Of a DNA stretch of 64,000 nt, positions 11,567 through 19,928 are shown one piece after another. Origin of the DNA: MM2 sp035460165 (GTDB lineage Bacteria > Pseudomonadota > Gammaproteobacteria > Burkholderiales > Methylophilaceae); the NCBI GenBank assembly GCA_035460165.1, contig DATHWW010000003.1, positions 70,724 through 134,723 on the forward strand, read 5' to 3'. Numbering within the stretch: position 1 is the stretch's first letter; each line of letters begins with the position of its first letter. Both the position numbers and the translations under genes were made by a program. The notes below the pieces were generated by a model. That model searched no databases, had not been told where the DNA came from, and worked only from the letters and a program-made list of their open reading frames with translations.

Positions 11567-12164
11567 TTAGCTTCTGGACATTGGCCAAATGCCGGGGGTT
11601 GCCCGGCGGCAAGTCACTTTCATTTTCTTGCCAAAATGAAAGTAACCAAAGCAAATGGCACCCTCTGCCGCGCCCCTGCGGGTTTCCTTGCGCTGCTCGT
11701 CGGGCCGGGCGGCAATCAAACTCGCCCTAGCAGGGCAGGCTGCGCCTACCCTGCCGCGGAACTCGAACAAGTGATTGCCGAAAGCCCCCGGCCCGACTGC
11801 GCTGCTCAGCACGACAGAAGGGATTTTGTCCAAGAGTCACCATTGCCGATTTCAACCCTGCAAAGTCGAAGACGGAAAGGTAACTACTCGACGGTTTTAC
11901 TTTCCCCTGACGCCACGCTGAGCAGCGCAGGCAAGGCGGGAGTCTTCGGCGAGCACTGTTTGAGCTCCGCGACAAGACGCACTTGTGCGGCTTGTTAGGG
12001 CGAGTTGCGCAGCCGCCCGTTTTGTCGAGCAGCGCAAGGGACTCCCGCAGGGAGCGTGGTGTGGGGTGCCTTTTCCTTTGATTACTTTCCTTTGGGCAAG
12101 CAAAGGAAAGTAATTCGCCCGTCGGGGCGAGTCCCGACCTGCCCAAGCATCAATGTCCGCCTAA
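11567..12164. repeat. Large imperfect inverted repeat (~245-bp arms, ~106-bp spacer)
   Basis: The left arm (11567-11810) and the reverse complement of the right arm (11917-12164) align along their length. They share an outer GGACATTG block, an ACTTTC-spacer-GAAAGTAA block, GGCACCC, the block CCTTGCGCTGCTCG, an AACTCGCCCTA block and an inner CGCTGCTCAGC. No transposase or target-site duplication is evident. Short open frames inside read like repeat translation and are not credible genes. Family-like intergenic repeats of this kind occur in many Proteobacteria; a non-autonomous mobile element is possible. Confidence 0.75.
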
Positions 12165-12181
12165 GGCAAAACATCCAGAAG

Positions 12182-12203
12182 AAAAGCCGGCGAATGCCGG
12201 CTT
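12182..12203. terminator. Hairpin terminator downstream of the lpxC operon
   Basis: AAAGCCGGC and GCCGGCTTT form a perfect stem around a GAAT loop, with A-rich and T-rich flanks. It lies just beyond the 3' end of the small membrane protein gene on the minus strand and can end the dcw transcript. The T-run on each strand is short (three), so efficiency is uncertain. Confidence 0.6.
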
Positions 12204-12213
12204 TAAATACTTA

Positions 12214-12252
12214 CCCCTCACCCTAGCCCTCTCCCGCAAGGGGCGAGGGAGC
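12214..12252. repeat. Proteobacterial intergenic repeat of the CCCTCACCCT / CTCTCCCGCAAGGGG type
   Basis: The sequence ACCCCTCACCCTAGCCC followed by TCTCCCGCAAGGGGCGAGGG is the familiar short palindromic intergenic repeat found across many proteobacterial genomes. CTCCCGCAAGGGGCGAG forms a small hairpin. Only one copy is present in the window. Confidence 0.6.
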
Positions 12253-12290
12253 AAAGGCGATCCACCCTCCAGCAATCGAAGCCATCTCTG

Positions 12291-12473
12291 CTAATAGAGA
12301 AGAATACGCCCCACGGCAAGTACGGCGGCCACGACCAGTAGGAGCAAGCCCACCAGTTTGGCGACTTGCCAGGTAAAACGCAGATAGCGCTTGTCGCGCG
12401 TGTAGAGGAAGACGCCGAAGGAAACGGCGACGGCGATGAGACCGAAGAAAAGAAGAAAGCGGAGTACAAGCAT
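12291..12473 (-). CDS. Small inner-membrane protein at the end of the dcw cluster
   Basis: A 60-residue protein with two predicted membrane segments (about residues 4-23 and 38-58) separated by a basic loop, TRDKRYLRFTWQ. A GGAGAC ribosome-binding site lies 5 nt before the ATG, and the gene follows lpxC by 16 nt on the same strand, which argues that it is real and co-transcribed. I do not recognise a named family. Similar tiny proteins with the YLRF-type loop are common hypothetical genes in betaproteobacteria. Confidence 0.65.
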   Translation of the reverse strand: MLVLRFLLFFGLIAVAVSFGVFLYTRDKRYLRFTWQVAKLVGLLLLVVAAVLAVGRILLY

Positions 12474-12489
12474 GGCTTGTCTCCGCTAC

Positions 12490-13404
12490 TTATACCAACT
12501 GGGGCTGCAACGGAAGGAACACACGCGGTGCTTCTTCCGCCTGTTCGAACGTGGCGTATTCCCACGCTTCGGCATCCGCCAGCAAGGCGCGCAGCAGTTT
12601 GTTATTGAGCGCGTGGCCGGATTTGTAGGCGTAGAAGGCGCCGATCAGCGGATGGCCGAGGATGTAGAGATCGCCAATGGCATCCAGCACCTTGTGTTTC
12701 ACGAATTCGTCTTCGTAGCGCAGGCCTTCGCTGTTGAGGATGCGGTATTCGTCCAATACCACGGCGTTGTCCAAGCTGCCGCCGCGGGCCAGGCCCATGT
12801 TGCGCAGCGCTTCGACCTCGTGCATGAAGCCGAAAGTACGCGCGCGGCTGATTTCGCGGATGTAGGAGTTGTCGGCAAAATCGATGGTAACGGACTTGCC
12901 GGTATGCTCGATCACCGGATGGTCGAAATCGATGGCGAAATCGATCTTGAAACCGTGGTAGGGTTCAAAACGCACCCATTTATCGCCATCGTGGACTTCG
13001 ATCGTCTTCTTGATGCGGATAAACTTCTTGGCGACCGGCTGTTCGACGATCCCGGCGGACTGGATCAGGTAAACGAACGGGCCGGCGCTGCCATCAAGAA
13101 TAGGCACTTCGGAAGCGGTGAGGTCGATGTACGCGTTATCGATGCCGAGGCCGGCAAGGGCAGACATCAGATGCTCGACCGTGGCGACGCGCACGCCATC
13201 GACATCCAGCGTGGAGGAAAGCCGGGTGTCTGTGACGAGATGCGGCAGGGCCTTGATTTCTACCGGGCTATCGAGATCGACCCGGCGAAAGACGATGCCG
13301 GTATCGGGCGCAGCGGGGCGCAAGGTGATCGCCACCTTGTCTCCGGTATGCAGACCCACGCCCGTGGCGTGGATCACATGTTTTAATGTGCGCTGCTTTA
13401 ACAC
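12490..13404 (-). CDS. lpxC: UDP-3-O-acyl-N-acetylglucosamine deacetylase LpxC
   Basis: A 304-residue zinc enzyme that performs the committed step of lipid A synthesis. Start GTG at 13404 gives the canonical beginning LKQRTLK and has GAGGA seven bases upstream; a start at 13437 adds 11 residues unlike the family. Zinc ligands are visible: His in EHLMSALAGLGIDN, and His and Asp in KHKVLDAIGDL. The general base His lies in the SGHALNN region near the C-terminus. It lies at the end of the division cluster, after ftsZ, as in E. coli. Confidence 0.97.
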   Translation of the reverse strand: MLKQRTLKHVIHATGVGLHTGDKVAITLRPAAPDTGIVFRRVDLDSPVEIKALPHLVTDTRLSSTLDVDGVRVATVEHLMSALAGLGIDNAYIDLTASEVPILDGSAGPFVYLIQSAGIVEQPVAKKFIRIKKTIEVHDGDKWVRFEPYHGFKIDFAIDFDHPVIEHTGKSVTIDFADNSYIREISRARTFGFMHEVEALRNMGLARGGSLDNAVVLDEYRILNSEGLRYEDEFVKHKVLDAIGDLYILGHPLIGAFYAYKSGHALNNKLLRALLADAEAWEYATFEQAEEAPRVFLPLQPQLV

Positions 13405-13478
13405 CCGATAATCCTCAATAAAACCAATAACCTGCAATCATAGCACGAATCGCGCCTCTTTCGCTTCACCAGCGCCCA

Positions 13479-13496
13479 GGCGAAGACAGCTTCGCC
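13479..13496. other. Perfect hairpin in the ftsZ-lpxC intergenic region
   Basis: GGCGAAG and CTTCGCC flank a four-base loop. There is no U-tract on the minus strand, so it is more likely an mRNA processing or stability element that separates ftsZ from lpxC expression than a full terminator. Confidence 0.45.
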
Positions 13497-13529
13497 CTAT
13501 TACAGCGATATGACAGTTGCCGCGACGAA

Positions 13530-14699
13530 TTAATCCGCCTGCTTGCGCAAAAATGCCGGAATATCGAACTCGTCCATACCGGTGTTCTTCATCGCTTCCA
13601 CCTGTGCGCGGCGTGCATTCGGGCGGAATGCGGCCGGTGCGTCCTCTTCGATGGAACCTCCCACGAACATCGGCTGGTTGTTGGTGCCGTTCATCAGCGG
13701 CGCCACCATGCGGATTTCCGGCTTTTGCTGACGGCGTGCTGAACCGCCTGCCAGACCGGTTGCCACCAGCGTGATGCGCAGGTCGCCGCCCAGCGATTCG
13801 TCGAACACATTGCCGAAGAACACCGAAGCGTCTTCTGCGGTGAACGACTTGATCGTGTTCATTACTTCGTAGAATTCGTCCATCGTGAAGCTGTCGGCGC
13901 TGGAGGTGATGTTTACCAGAACGCCGCGTGCACCTTCCAGGTTGACGTTTTCCAGGAATGGACTGTTGACGGCCTGTTCCGCGGCGATGCGTGCCCGGTT
14001 TTCGCCGGAAGCGATCGCGGAGCCCATCATCGCCATGCCGTTTTCGGACATCACGGTGCGCACGTCGGCGAAATCCACGTTCACCATGCCTTCACCGTTG
14101 ATGACTTCGGCGATGCCGCTCACTGCGTTGTGCAACACGCCGTTGGCAGCGCGGTAGGCTTCCTTGACGGTGATCTTGCCGCCCAGCACCTGGATCAGCT
14201 TCTCGTTCGGCACCACCAGCAGCGAGTCGACGTACTTGGTCAGCTCGGCCACGCCTTCGTCCGCCAGCTTCATGCGCTTGTTTTCGAATCCGAAGGGCTT
14301 GGTGACGACCGCCACCGTCAGAATGCCCAGTTCGCGCGCCACTTCGGCCACGACCGGAGCAGCACCCGTGCCGGTGCCGCCGCCCATACCCGCGGTGATG
14401 AACAGCATGTCCGCTCCGTCGATGATCTCGGCGATGCGTTCACGGTCTTCCAGCGCCGCTTCGCGTCCCATTTCGGGACGGCCGCCAGCACCCAGGCCGC
14501 GCGTCAGTTCCGCACCCAGCTGCAGCTGGATCTTGGCGCGGCTCTTCTTCAGCACCTGCATATCGGTGTTGGCGACGATGAACTCCACGCCGTTCACGTT
14601 GTTGTCGATCATGTGCTCGATTGCGTTGCCGCCGCAACCGCCCACACCGATCACCTTGATGACTGCTTCCTGTGAATCCCTATCCATAATCTCAAACAT
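13530..14699 (-). CDS. ftsZ: Cell division GTPase FtsZ
   Basis: A 389-residue tubulin homologue that polymerises into the Z-ring. The GTP-binding signature GGGTGTG is at about residues 106-112, and the T7 loop/NVDFADVRTVM region follows near 205. The C-terminal conserved peptide DEFDIPAFLRKQ, which binds FtsA and other partners, is intact. The ATG at 14699 is preceded by AAAGGAGG, the strongest ribosome-binding site seen in the cluster, consistent with the need for high FtsZ levels. The gene follows ftsA after a 63-nt gap that could hold an extra promoter. Confidence 0.98.
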   Translation of the reverse strand: MFEIMDRDSQEAVIKVIGVGGCGGNAIEHMIDNNVNGVEFIVANTDMQVLKKSRAKIQLQLGAELTRGLGAGGRPEMGREAALEDRERIAEIIDGADMLFITAGMGGGTGTGAAPVVAEVARELGILTVAVVTKPFGFENKRMKLADEGVAELTKYVDSLLVVPNEKLIQVLGGKITVKEAYRAANGVLHNAVSGIAEVINGEGMVNVDFADVRTVMSENGMAMMGSAIASGENRARIAAEQAVNSPFLENVNLEGARGVLVNITSSADSFTMDEFYEVMNTIKSFTAEDASVFFGNVFDESLGGDLRITLVATGLAGGSARRQQKPEIRMVAPLMNGTNNQPMFVGGSIEEDAPAAFRPNARRAQVEAMKNTGMDEFDIPAFLRKQAD

Positions 14700-14762
14700 T
14701 TGGCTTCCTCCTTTGTCTGCCGTAACTGATTAAATCTACTGCCGTAACACTGCTTTTCCAGG

Positions 14763-16001
14763 CTAGAAATTGCCCTGGAACCAACTCTTCATCTTTTCCC
14801 AGACCCGCTCGAACGAATTCGACTCCAGTTGGCCCTGGATATGCCTCTCGATCTGCTGCTTGCCCATCAACACCAGCCCCACGCCGGTGGCGTAGCGCGG
14901 ATTTCCGACGACTTCCGACAGGCCGCCGACGTAACGCGGCAGGCCCAAACGTACCGGCATGTGGAAGATTTCCTCGCCCAGTTCCACCATGCCCTTCATC
15001 ATGCTGCTGCCGCCGGTGATGACGATGCCGGAGGCGATCATTTCCTCCATGCCGCTGCGGCGCAATTCGCCCAGCACAAACTCGTACAATTCGACCACGC
15101 GCGGCTCGATCACCTCGGCCAGCGTCTGCACCGACAGCTGGCGCGGATCGCGTCCGTCCACGCCCGGCACTTCGACGATTTCCTTGGGGTCGGCCAGCTG
15201 GCGCAGCGCGCAGCCGTGCTTGACCTTGATGTCCTCGGCCGACTGCGTCGGCGTGCGGAAGGCGACCGCAACGTCATTCGTCATCTGGTCGCCGGCAATC
15301 GGCACTACCGCGGTATGGCGAATCGCACCCTGCTTGAACACCGCGATGTCCGTCGTACCGCCGCCGATATCGACCAGGCATACGCCCAGTTCCTTTTCGT
15401 CCTCGGTCAGCGCGGAGACGCTGGATGCCAGCGGTTGCAGCACCAGGTCGGTCACGTCCAGGCCGCAGCGCTTCACGCACTTGACGATGTTCTGCGCGGC
15501 GGAAACCGCGCCGGTGACGATGTGCACCTTCACTTCCAACTTCATGCCGCTCATGCCGATCGGTTCGCGCACGTCTTCCTGGCCGTCGATGATGAATTCC
15601 TGGGTCAGGATGTGCAGGATCTGCTGGTCCGACGGCAATGCAATCGCACGCGCCGTTTCGATCACGCGGTCCACGTCGGCCTGTGCCACTTCGGCGTCCT
15701 TGATCTTCACCATGCCGTGCGAGTTAAGGCTCTTGATATGGCTGCCGGCGATGCCGGTAAACACGCTGGTAATCTTGCAATCGGCCATCAGCTCGGCCTC
15801 TTCCAGTGCGCGCTGGATCGCCTGCACCGTCGAGTCGATGTTGATCACCACGCCTTTTTTCAGGCCGCGCGACGGGTGCTGCCCGAGGCCGATGACCTTG
15901 AGGTTTCCGTCCGGCTGCAACTCGGCGACGATCGCGACGATCTTCGAGGTGCCGATGTCAAGTCCGACGATTAGATTTTTCTGTTCCTTGATCCTGCTCA
16001 T
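14763..16001 (-). CDS. ftsA: Cell division protein FtsA
   Basis: A 412-residue actin-like ATPase that tethers FtsZ to the membrane and recruits late divisome proteins. The phosphate 1 motif GLDIGTSKIVAI begins near residue 13. DIGGGTTDI is near residue 210, and the C-terminus ends in an amphipathic membrane-targeting helix (WEKMKSWFQ). Start ATG at 16001 has GGAGAAAGC immediately before it; an upstream in-frame ATG at 16121 would add 40 low-complexity residues that overlap ftsQ and is rejected. It starts 23 nt after the ftsQ stop codon. Confidence 0.97.
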   Translation of the reverse strand: MSRIKEQKNLIVGLDIGTSKIVAIVAELQPDGNLKVIGLGQHPSRGLKKGVVINIDSTVQAIQRALEEAELMADCKITSVFTGIAGSHIKSLNSHGMVKIKDAEVAQADVDRVIETARAIALPSDQQILHILTQEFIIDGQEDVREPIGMSGMKLEVKVHIVTGAVSAAQNIVKCVKRCGLDVTDLVLQPLASSVSALTEDEKELGVCLVDIGGGTTDIAVFKQGAIRHTAVVPIAGDQMTNDVAVAFRTPTQSAEDIKVKHGCALRQLADPKEIVEVPGVDGRDPRQLSVQTLAEVIEPRVVELYEFVLGELRRSGMEEMIASGIVITGGSSMMKGMVELGEEIFHMPVRLGLPRYVGGLSEVVGNPRYATGVGLVLMGKQQIERHIQGQLESNSFERVWEKMKSWFQGNF

Positions 16002-16023
16002 GCTTTCTCCGTCCCGGCGGCGA

Positions 16024-16767
16024 TTACGCCGCTCCCGTTTTATTCGTTGCCGGTGCTGCCGGTTTGGCGCTCCTGGCCGGCTTGCGCACTGCGAATCCGT
16101 TGGGATAGCGCAGGTCGGCATAGGCCACTTTCACATTCAGACTGCCCAGCGTCTTGGCGTAAACACCGGCAAATTTCTTCAGGCGCGCTTCCATCTGTTC
16201 GCGCCCCACTTCGATCACCATGCCGCTATCGGTGCTGATTTCCCACGCGCGGCGCGGCGACAGCGCAAGCTGCATGATCTTCATCCCGGTCGGGGCGAGC
16301 TGCGCGCTGAAACTGCCGTAGCGCTCCGCCACTTCACGCACGCCGTTGCCCGGTCCGAAAAACACCGGCAACTCGCTGTCCGATGCGGCGTGGAACAACT
16401 CGCCGTGGCTGTTGACCAGCGCGATGTTGCCCCAGCGCGCCAGCTCGCGATGCTCTTCCACTGTCACTTCCAGCTTGTCCGGCCAGCGCCGGCGCACGCT
16501 GACGTTGCGCACCCACGGCAGCTTCTGGAAGGCGTCGCGCGCCTGGATCAGATCCAGCGTAAAAAAGTTGCCGCGCAGGTGTCGGTCCACAATCAGCTTG
16601 ATCTGGTCGCGCGTGACATGGGTCAGCGTGCCTTCCACCTTGACCTCCTTCAACGGAAAGATCGGCAGGTGGATCACCACGAACAGCACCGAATACAGCA
16701 ACAGCACCGCCGCCAGCGCATACAGGAAGTTGGCAAACCAAAGCATCGCTTTGGGCCTATCCCACAT
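16024..16767 (-). CDS. ftsQ: Cell division protein FtsQ
   Basis: A 247-residue bitopic membrane protein of the FtsQLB subcomplex. A short cytoplasmic tail is followed by one membrane segment (about residues 12-33), then a POTRA domain starting LKEVKVEGTLTHV and the beta domain (PDKLEVTVEEH). The ATG at 16767 overlaps the end of ddl by 11 nt, with GGAG seven bases upstream inside ddl, so the two are translationally coupled. The C-terminal 20 residues are Ala/Pro/Lys-rich and look disordered. Confidence 0.95.
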   Translation of the reverse strand: MWDRPKAMLWFANFLYALAAVLLLYSVLFVVIHLPIFPLKEVKVEGTLTHVTRDQIKLIVDRHLRGNFFTLDLIQARDAFQKLPWVRNVSVRRRWPDKLEVTVEEHRELARWGNIALVNSHGELFHAASDSELPVFFGPGNGVREVAERYGSFSAQLAPTGMKIMQLALSPRRAWEISTDSGMVIEVGREQMEARLKKFAGVYAKTLGSLNVKVAYADLRYPNGFAVRKPARSAKPAAPATNKTGAA

Positions 16768-17665
16768 GGGCCATCTCCAATACTTTCAACACCAGCTCGT
16801 CGAACGAAATCCCCGCCGCCCGCGCACCCATCGGCACCAGGCTATGATCGGTCATACCGGGCGACATGTTGGCCTCCAGGAAATAGTGGTTGCCGGCTTC
16901 ATCCATCAGGAAGTCCACCCGGCCCCACGCCTGTCCGCCCAGCACGCGAAACGCCTGCAAGGCCTGTGCGCGTATGATGCTTTCCTGCCCTTCAGGCAAG
17001 CCGCATGGGCACAGGTAGCGCGTGTCGTCGCGAATGTATTTCGCCTCGTAGTCGTAGAACTCGTTGGCCGGCACGATGCGGATCACCGGCAGCGCCTGAT
17101 CGCCGAGAATGCCCACCGTGTACTCGCCGCCGCCGACGAATTTTTCCGCGATCACCAGCGGATCGTATTTGGCCGCTTCTTCATACGCGGCGCGCAGGCC
17201 GCCATGGGTCTTCACCTTGCTGATGCCGATGCTGGAACCCTCGTTCGCGGGCTTCACGAAAATCGGCAAACCGAGCCGCGCTTCCACCGCAGCGAAATCG
17301 CTGTCGGCGTTCAGCATTTCGAATTCCGGCGTCGGGATGCCTGCCGCCTGCCACAGCAATTTGGTGCGCCACTTATCCATGCCCACCGCCGCCGCCATCA
17401 CGCCGCTACCGGTGTAAGGGATGCCGAACAGCTCCAGCGCGCCTTGAATCGTGCCGTCTTCGCCATAGCGGCCGTGCAGCGCGATGAACACGCGATCAAA
17501 CCCTTCCAGGTCATGCAGCGGCCTTTCCGCCGGATCGAAGGCATGCGCATCCACGCCGCCGCGTTTCAGCGCCGCCAGTACCGCGTTGCCGCTATTGAGC
17601 GATACCTCGCGTTCGGCGGAACGCCCGCCCAACAGCACCGCCACTTTTCCAAAACCTGCACTCAC
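16757..17665 (-). CDS. ddl: D-alanine--D-alanine ligase (DdlB type)
   Basis: A 302-residue ATP-grasp enzyme that makes the D-Ala-D-Ala dipeptide added by MurF. Features are the N-terminal VAVLLGGRSAEREVSL, the HGRYGEDGTIQG motif, KPANEGSSIG in the ATP-binding region, and the metal-binding EANMSPGMTDHSL near the C-terminus. Length is typical. It overlaps murB by 4 nt upstream and ftsQ by 11 nt downstream within the dcw cluster. Confidence 0.97.
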   Translation of the reverse strand: MSAGFGKVAVLLGGRSAEREVSLNSGNAVLAALKRGGVDAHAFDPAERPLHDLEGFDRVFIALHGRYGEDGTIQGALELFGIPYTGSGVMAAAVGMDKWRTKLLWQAAGIPTPEFEMLNADSDFAAVEARLGLPIFVKPANEGSSIGISKVKTHGGLRAAYEEAAKYDPLVIAEKFVGGGEYTVGILGDQALPVIRIVPANEFYDYEAKYIRDDTRYLCPCGLPEGQESIIRAQALQAFRVLGGQAWGRVDFLMDEAGNHYFLEANMSPGMTDHSLVPMGARAAGISFDELVLKVLEMAHVG

Positions 17666-18537
17666 TGCTTGTCTCCAATAATCTTTACTTCGCGTTGCAA
17701 ATCCACGCCCTGCTGCTGCATAACGGTGTCGTGCATGTGGGCGATCAGTTTTTCGATATCGTCCGCCGTGGCTTCACCCAGGTTGACGATGAAATTCGCG
17801 TGCTTCTCCGACACTTGCGCGCCGCCGATGCTGAAGCCTTTAAGCCCGCACGCCTCGATCAGCCGCGCGGCGTAGTCGCCTTCCGGGTTACGGAAGGTCG
17901 ATCCGGCGTTGGGCAGGTTCAGCGGCTGCGTCGCGAACCGTTTTGCCAGCAGCGCCTTGATCTTTTCCTCGGCGATGCTGGCCTCGCCGGCATGCAACTG
18001 GAACCACGCGGCGATGAACCACTCTTCTCCCGGCAAGCCTACGTGGCGGTAACCCACTTCCACGTCAACCTGGCTGCGTTCGTGCGTCAGACCGTGACGG
18101 TCGATGGTGATGGCGCGGCTGACGATGTCCCATGTTTCGCCGCCGTGGCAGCCGGCGTTCATCGCCAGCGCACCGCCGACGGTGCCTGGCACCCCAGCCA
18201 GAAACTCCGCGCCGTGCAGATGCTCGCGCGCGGCGAACTTGGCCAGCTTGGCGCAGGTCACGCCGGCTTCGGCATAAACAGCCGTCCCTTCAAAGCGCAT
18301 CTCGGCCAGCGCGTCGTGCATCAGTACCACCGTGCCGCGTATGCCGGCGTCGCGCACCAGCAGGTTGCTGCCCAGCCCGACGAAATGCACCGGCTCGCCG
18401 TGCGGCAACCCTTTCAGGAAGGTCTGCAAATCCTCCAGCCCGCCCGGCACATACAGCCGATCGGCATGGCCGCCGACGCGCCAGCTGGTATAGCGGCGCA
18501 TCGATTCGTTCAGCAGCAATTTGCCGGTTGCCGTCAC
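17662..18537 (-). CDS. murB: UDP-N-acetylenolpyruvoylglucosamine reductase MurB
   Basis: A 291-residue FAD enzyme that reduces the enolpyruvyl group to give UDP-MurNAc. The FAD-binding segment VGLGSNLLVRD is near residue 57, the VPGTVGGALAMNAG motif near 115, and the catalytic-region motif GSTFRNPEGDYA is in the C-terminal third. It has the shorter type I-like length but starts with the TSWRVGG pattern of the type II loopless form. It overlaps murC upstream and ddl downstream by 4 nt each. Confidence 0.97.
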   Translation of the reverse strand: MTATGKLLLNESMRRYTSWRVGGHADRLYVPGGLEDLQTFLKGLPHGEPVHFVGLGSNLLVRDAGIRGTVVLMHDALAEMRFEGTAVYAEAGVTCAKLAKFAAREHLHGAEFLAGVPGTVGGALAMNAGCHGGETWDIVSRAITIDRHGLTHERSQVDVEVGYRHVGLPGEEWFIAAWFQLHAGEASIAEEKIKALLAKRFATQPLNLPNAGSTFRNPEGDYAARLIEACGLKGFSIGGAQVSEKHANFIVNLGEATADDIEKLIAHMHDTVMQQQGVDLQREVKIIGDKQ

Positions 18538-19928
18538 TGCGCGGCCTCCTTGGTTTTAGCCGCCACTTGTCCAATGGAGCCTGCGCCCATGACGATGACC
18601 ACATCGCCGTCCTGCGCCGCGCCCAGGATCGCTTCCGGCAATTCGGCCGGCGTTTCCAGGAAAATCGGCTCCACCTTGCCGGCGACGCGTATCGCGCGCA
18701 CCAGGCTGCGGCCGTCGGCAGCGACAATGGGCGCCTCGCCTGCTGAGTAAACCTCGGTCAGCAGCACCGCGTCGGCCGTGGACAGCACGCGTACGAAGTC
18801 CTCGAAGCAATCCCGGGTGCGGGTGTATCGATGCGGCTGGAAGGCCAGCACCAGCCGGCGGCCGGGGAAAGCGCCGCGCGCGGCGTTGATCACCGCCTGC
18901 ATTTCCACCGGATGGTGGCCGTAGTCGTCGATCAGCGTGAATTTGCCGCCGCTCTTGGCCGGTATTTCGCCGTAACGTTCGAAGCGGCGTCCGACGCCCT
19001 TGAAGTCGGCTAGCGCCTTGACGATGGCTTCGTCGGCAATGTTCAGTTCGCTCGCCACGGCAATTGCTGCCAGCGCGTTCTGCACGTAATGCATGCCTGG
19101 CAAATTGAGTGTCACGTCGAACTCGGTCACCTTGCCGTTGATGCGGCGGACGATGAAGTGCATCTGGCCGGCGTCGGCGCGCACATTGATCGCGCGCACC
19201 AGCGCGTCCTCGCTGAAGCCGTAAGGCATCACCGGTTTGCTGATGCGCGGCAGGATCGCACGCACGTTCGGGTCATCGATGCACACCACGGCCATGCCCC
19301 AAAACGGCAGGCATTGCAGGAATTCGACGAACGCGCCCTTGAGCTTCTCGAAATCGTGCTCGTAGGTGTCCATGTGATCATGGTCGATATTGGTCACGAC
19401 CGAGAGCACCGGCGTGAGATGCAGGAAGGAGGCGTCGGATTCGTCTGCCTCGGCCACGATATATTCGCCCTGTCCCAGGCGCGCATTGGTGCCCGCCGCT
19501 TCCAGCCGCCCACCGATGACGAAGGTCGGGTCCATGCCGGCTTCGGCCAGGATGCTGGCGATCAGGCTGGTGGTGGTGGTCTTGCCGTGCGTACCCGCAA
19601 CCGCGATGCCCTGGCGGAAGCGCATCAGCTCGGCCAGCATCATCGCGCGCGGAATAATCGGAATCTTGCGTTCGCGCGCCGCGACGACTTCGGGATTTTT
19701 CTCGTCCACGGCGGTGGATACCACCACCACGTCGGCCGCGGCCAGGTTTTCGGTCGCGTGCCCTTTGCGTACGGCGGCGCCCAGCCCGGCAAGGCGGCGC
19801 GTCACGGCATTGTCCGCGAGGTCGGAGCCGCTCACGCTGAAGCCGAGATTGAGCAGCACCTCGGCAATACCGCTCATGCCGGAACCGCCGATGCCGACGA
19901 AATGGATGTTCTTTACTTTATGTTTCAT
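18534..19928 (-). CDS. murC: UDP-N-acetylmuramate--L-alanine ligase MurC
   Basis: A 464-residue ATP-dependent ligase that adds L-Ala to UDP-MurNAc, the first step of stem-peptide synthesis. The N-terminal GIGGSGMSG motif binds UDP, and the P-loop AGTHGKTTTT lies near residue 115. Start ATG at 19928 overlaps the murG stop by 4 nt (ATGA), which indicates translational coupling; the frame is open for another 103 codons upstream but that part is an out-of-frame translation of murG. Confidence 0.97.
   Translation of the reverse strand: MKHKVKNIHFVGIGGSGMSGIAEVLLNLGFSVSGSDLADNAVTRRLAGLGAAVRKGHATENLAAADVVVVSTAVDEKNPEVVAARERKIPIIPRAMMLAELMRFRQGIAVAGTHGKTTTTSLIASILAEAGMDPTFVIGGRLEAAGTNARLGQGEYIVAEADESDASFLHLTPVLSVVTNIDHDHMDTYEHDFEKLKGAFVEFLQCLPFWGMAVVCIDDPNVRAILPRISKPVMPYGFSEDALVRAINVRADAGQMHFIVRRINGKVTEFDVTLNLPGMHYVQNALAAIAVASELNIADEAIVKALADFKGVGRRFERYGEIPAKSGGKFTLIDDYGHHPVEMQAVINAARGAFPGRRLVLAFQPHRYTRTRDCFEDFVRVLSTADAVLLTEVYSAGEAPIVAADGRSLVRAIRVAGKVEPIFLETPAELPEAILGAAQDGDVVIVMGAGSIGQVAAKTKEAAQ

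Noticed and set aside
11567..12226. Several overlapping open frames of 60-140 codons on both strands inside the inverted repeat
   Set aside because: They have no family-like sequence, overlap one another in every frame, and arise from the repeat arms; similar spurious frames occur wherever such GC-rich repeats do.
14959..16977. 672-codon open frame antisense to ftsA/ftsQ
   Set aside because: Low-complexity Ser/Thr/Arg-rich translation opposite three well-supported genes; no domain or start signal.
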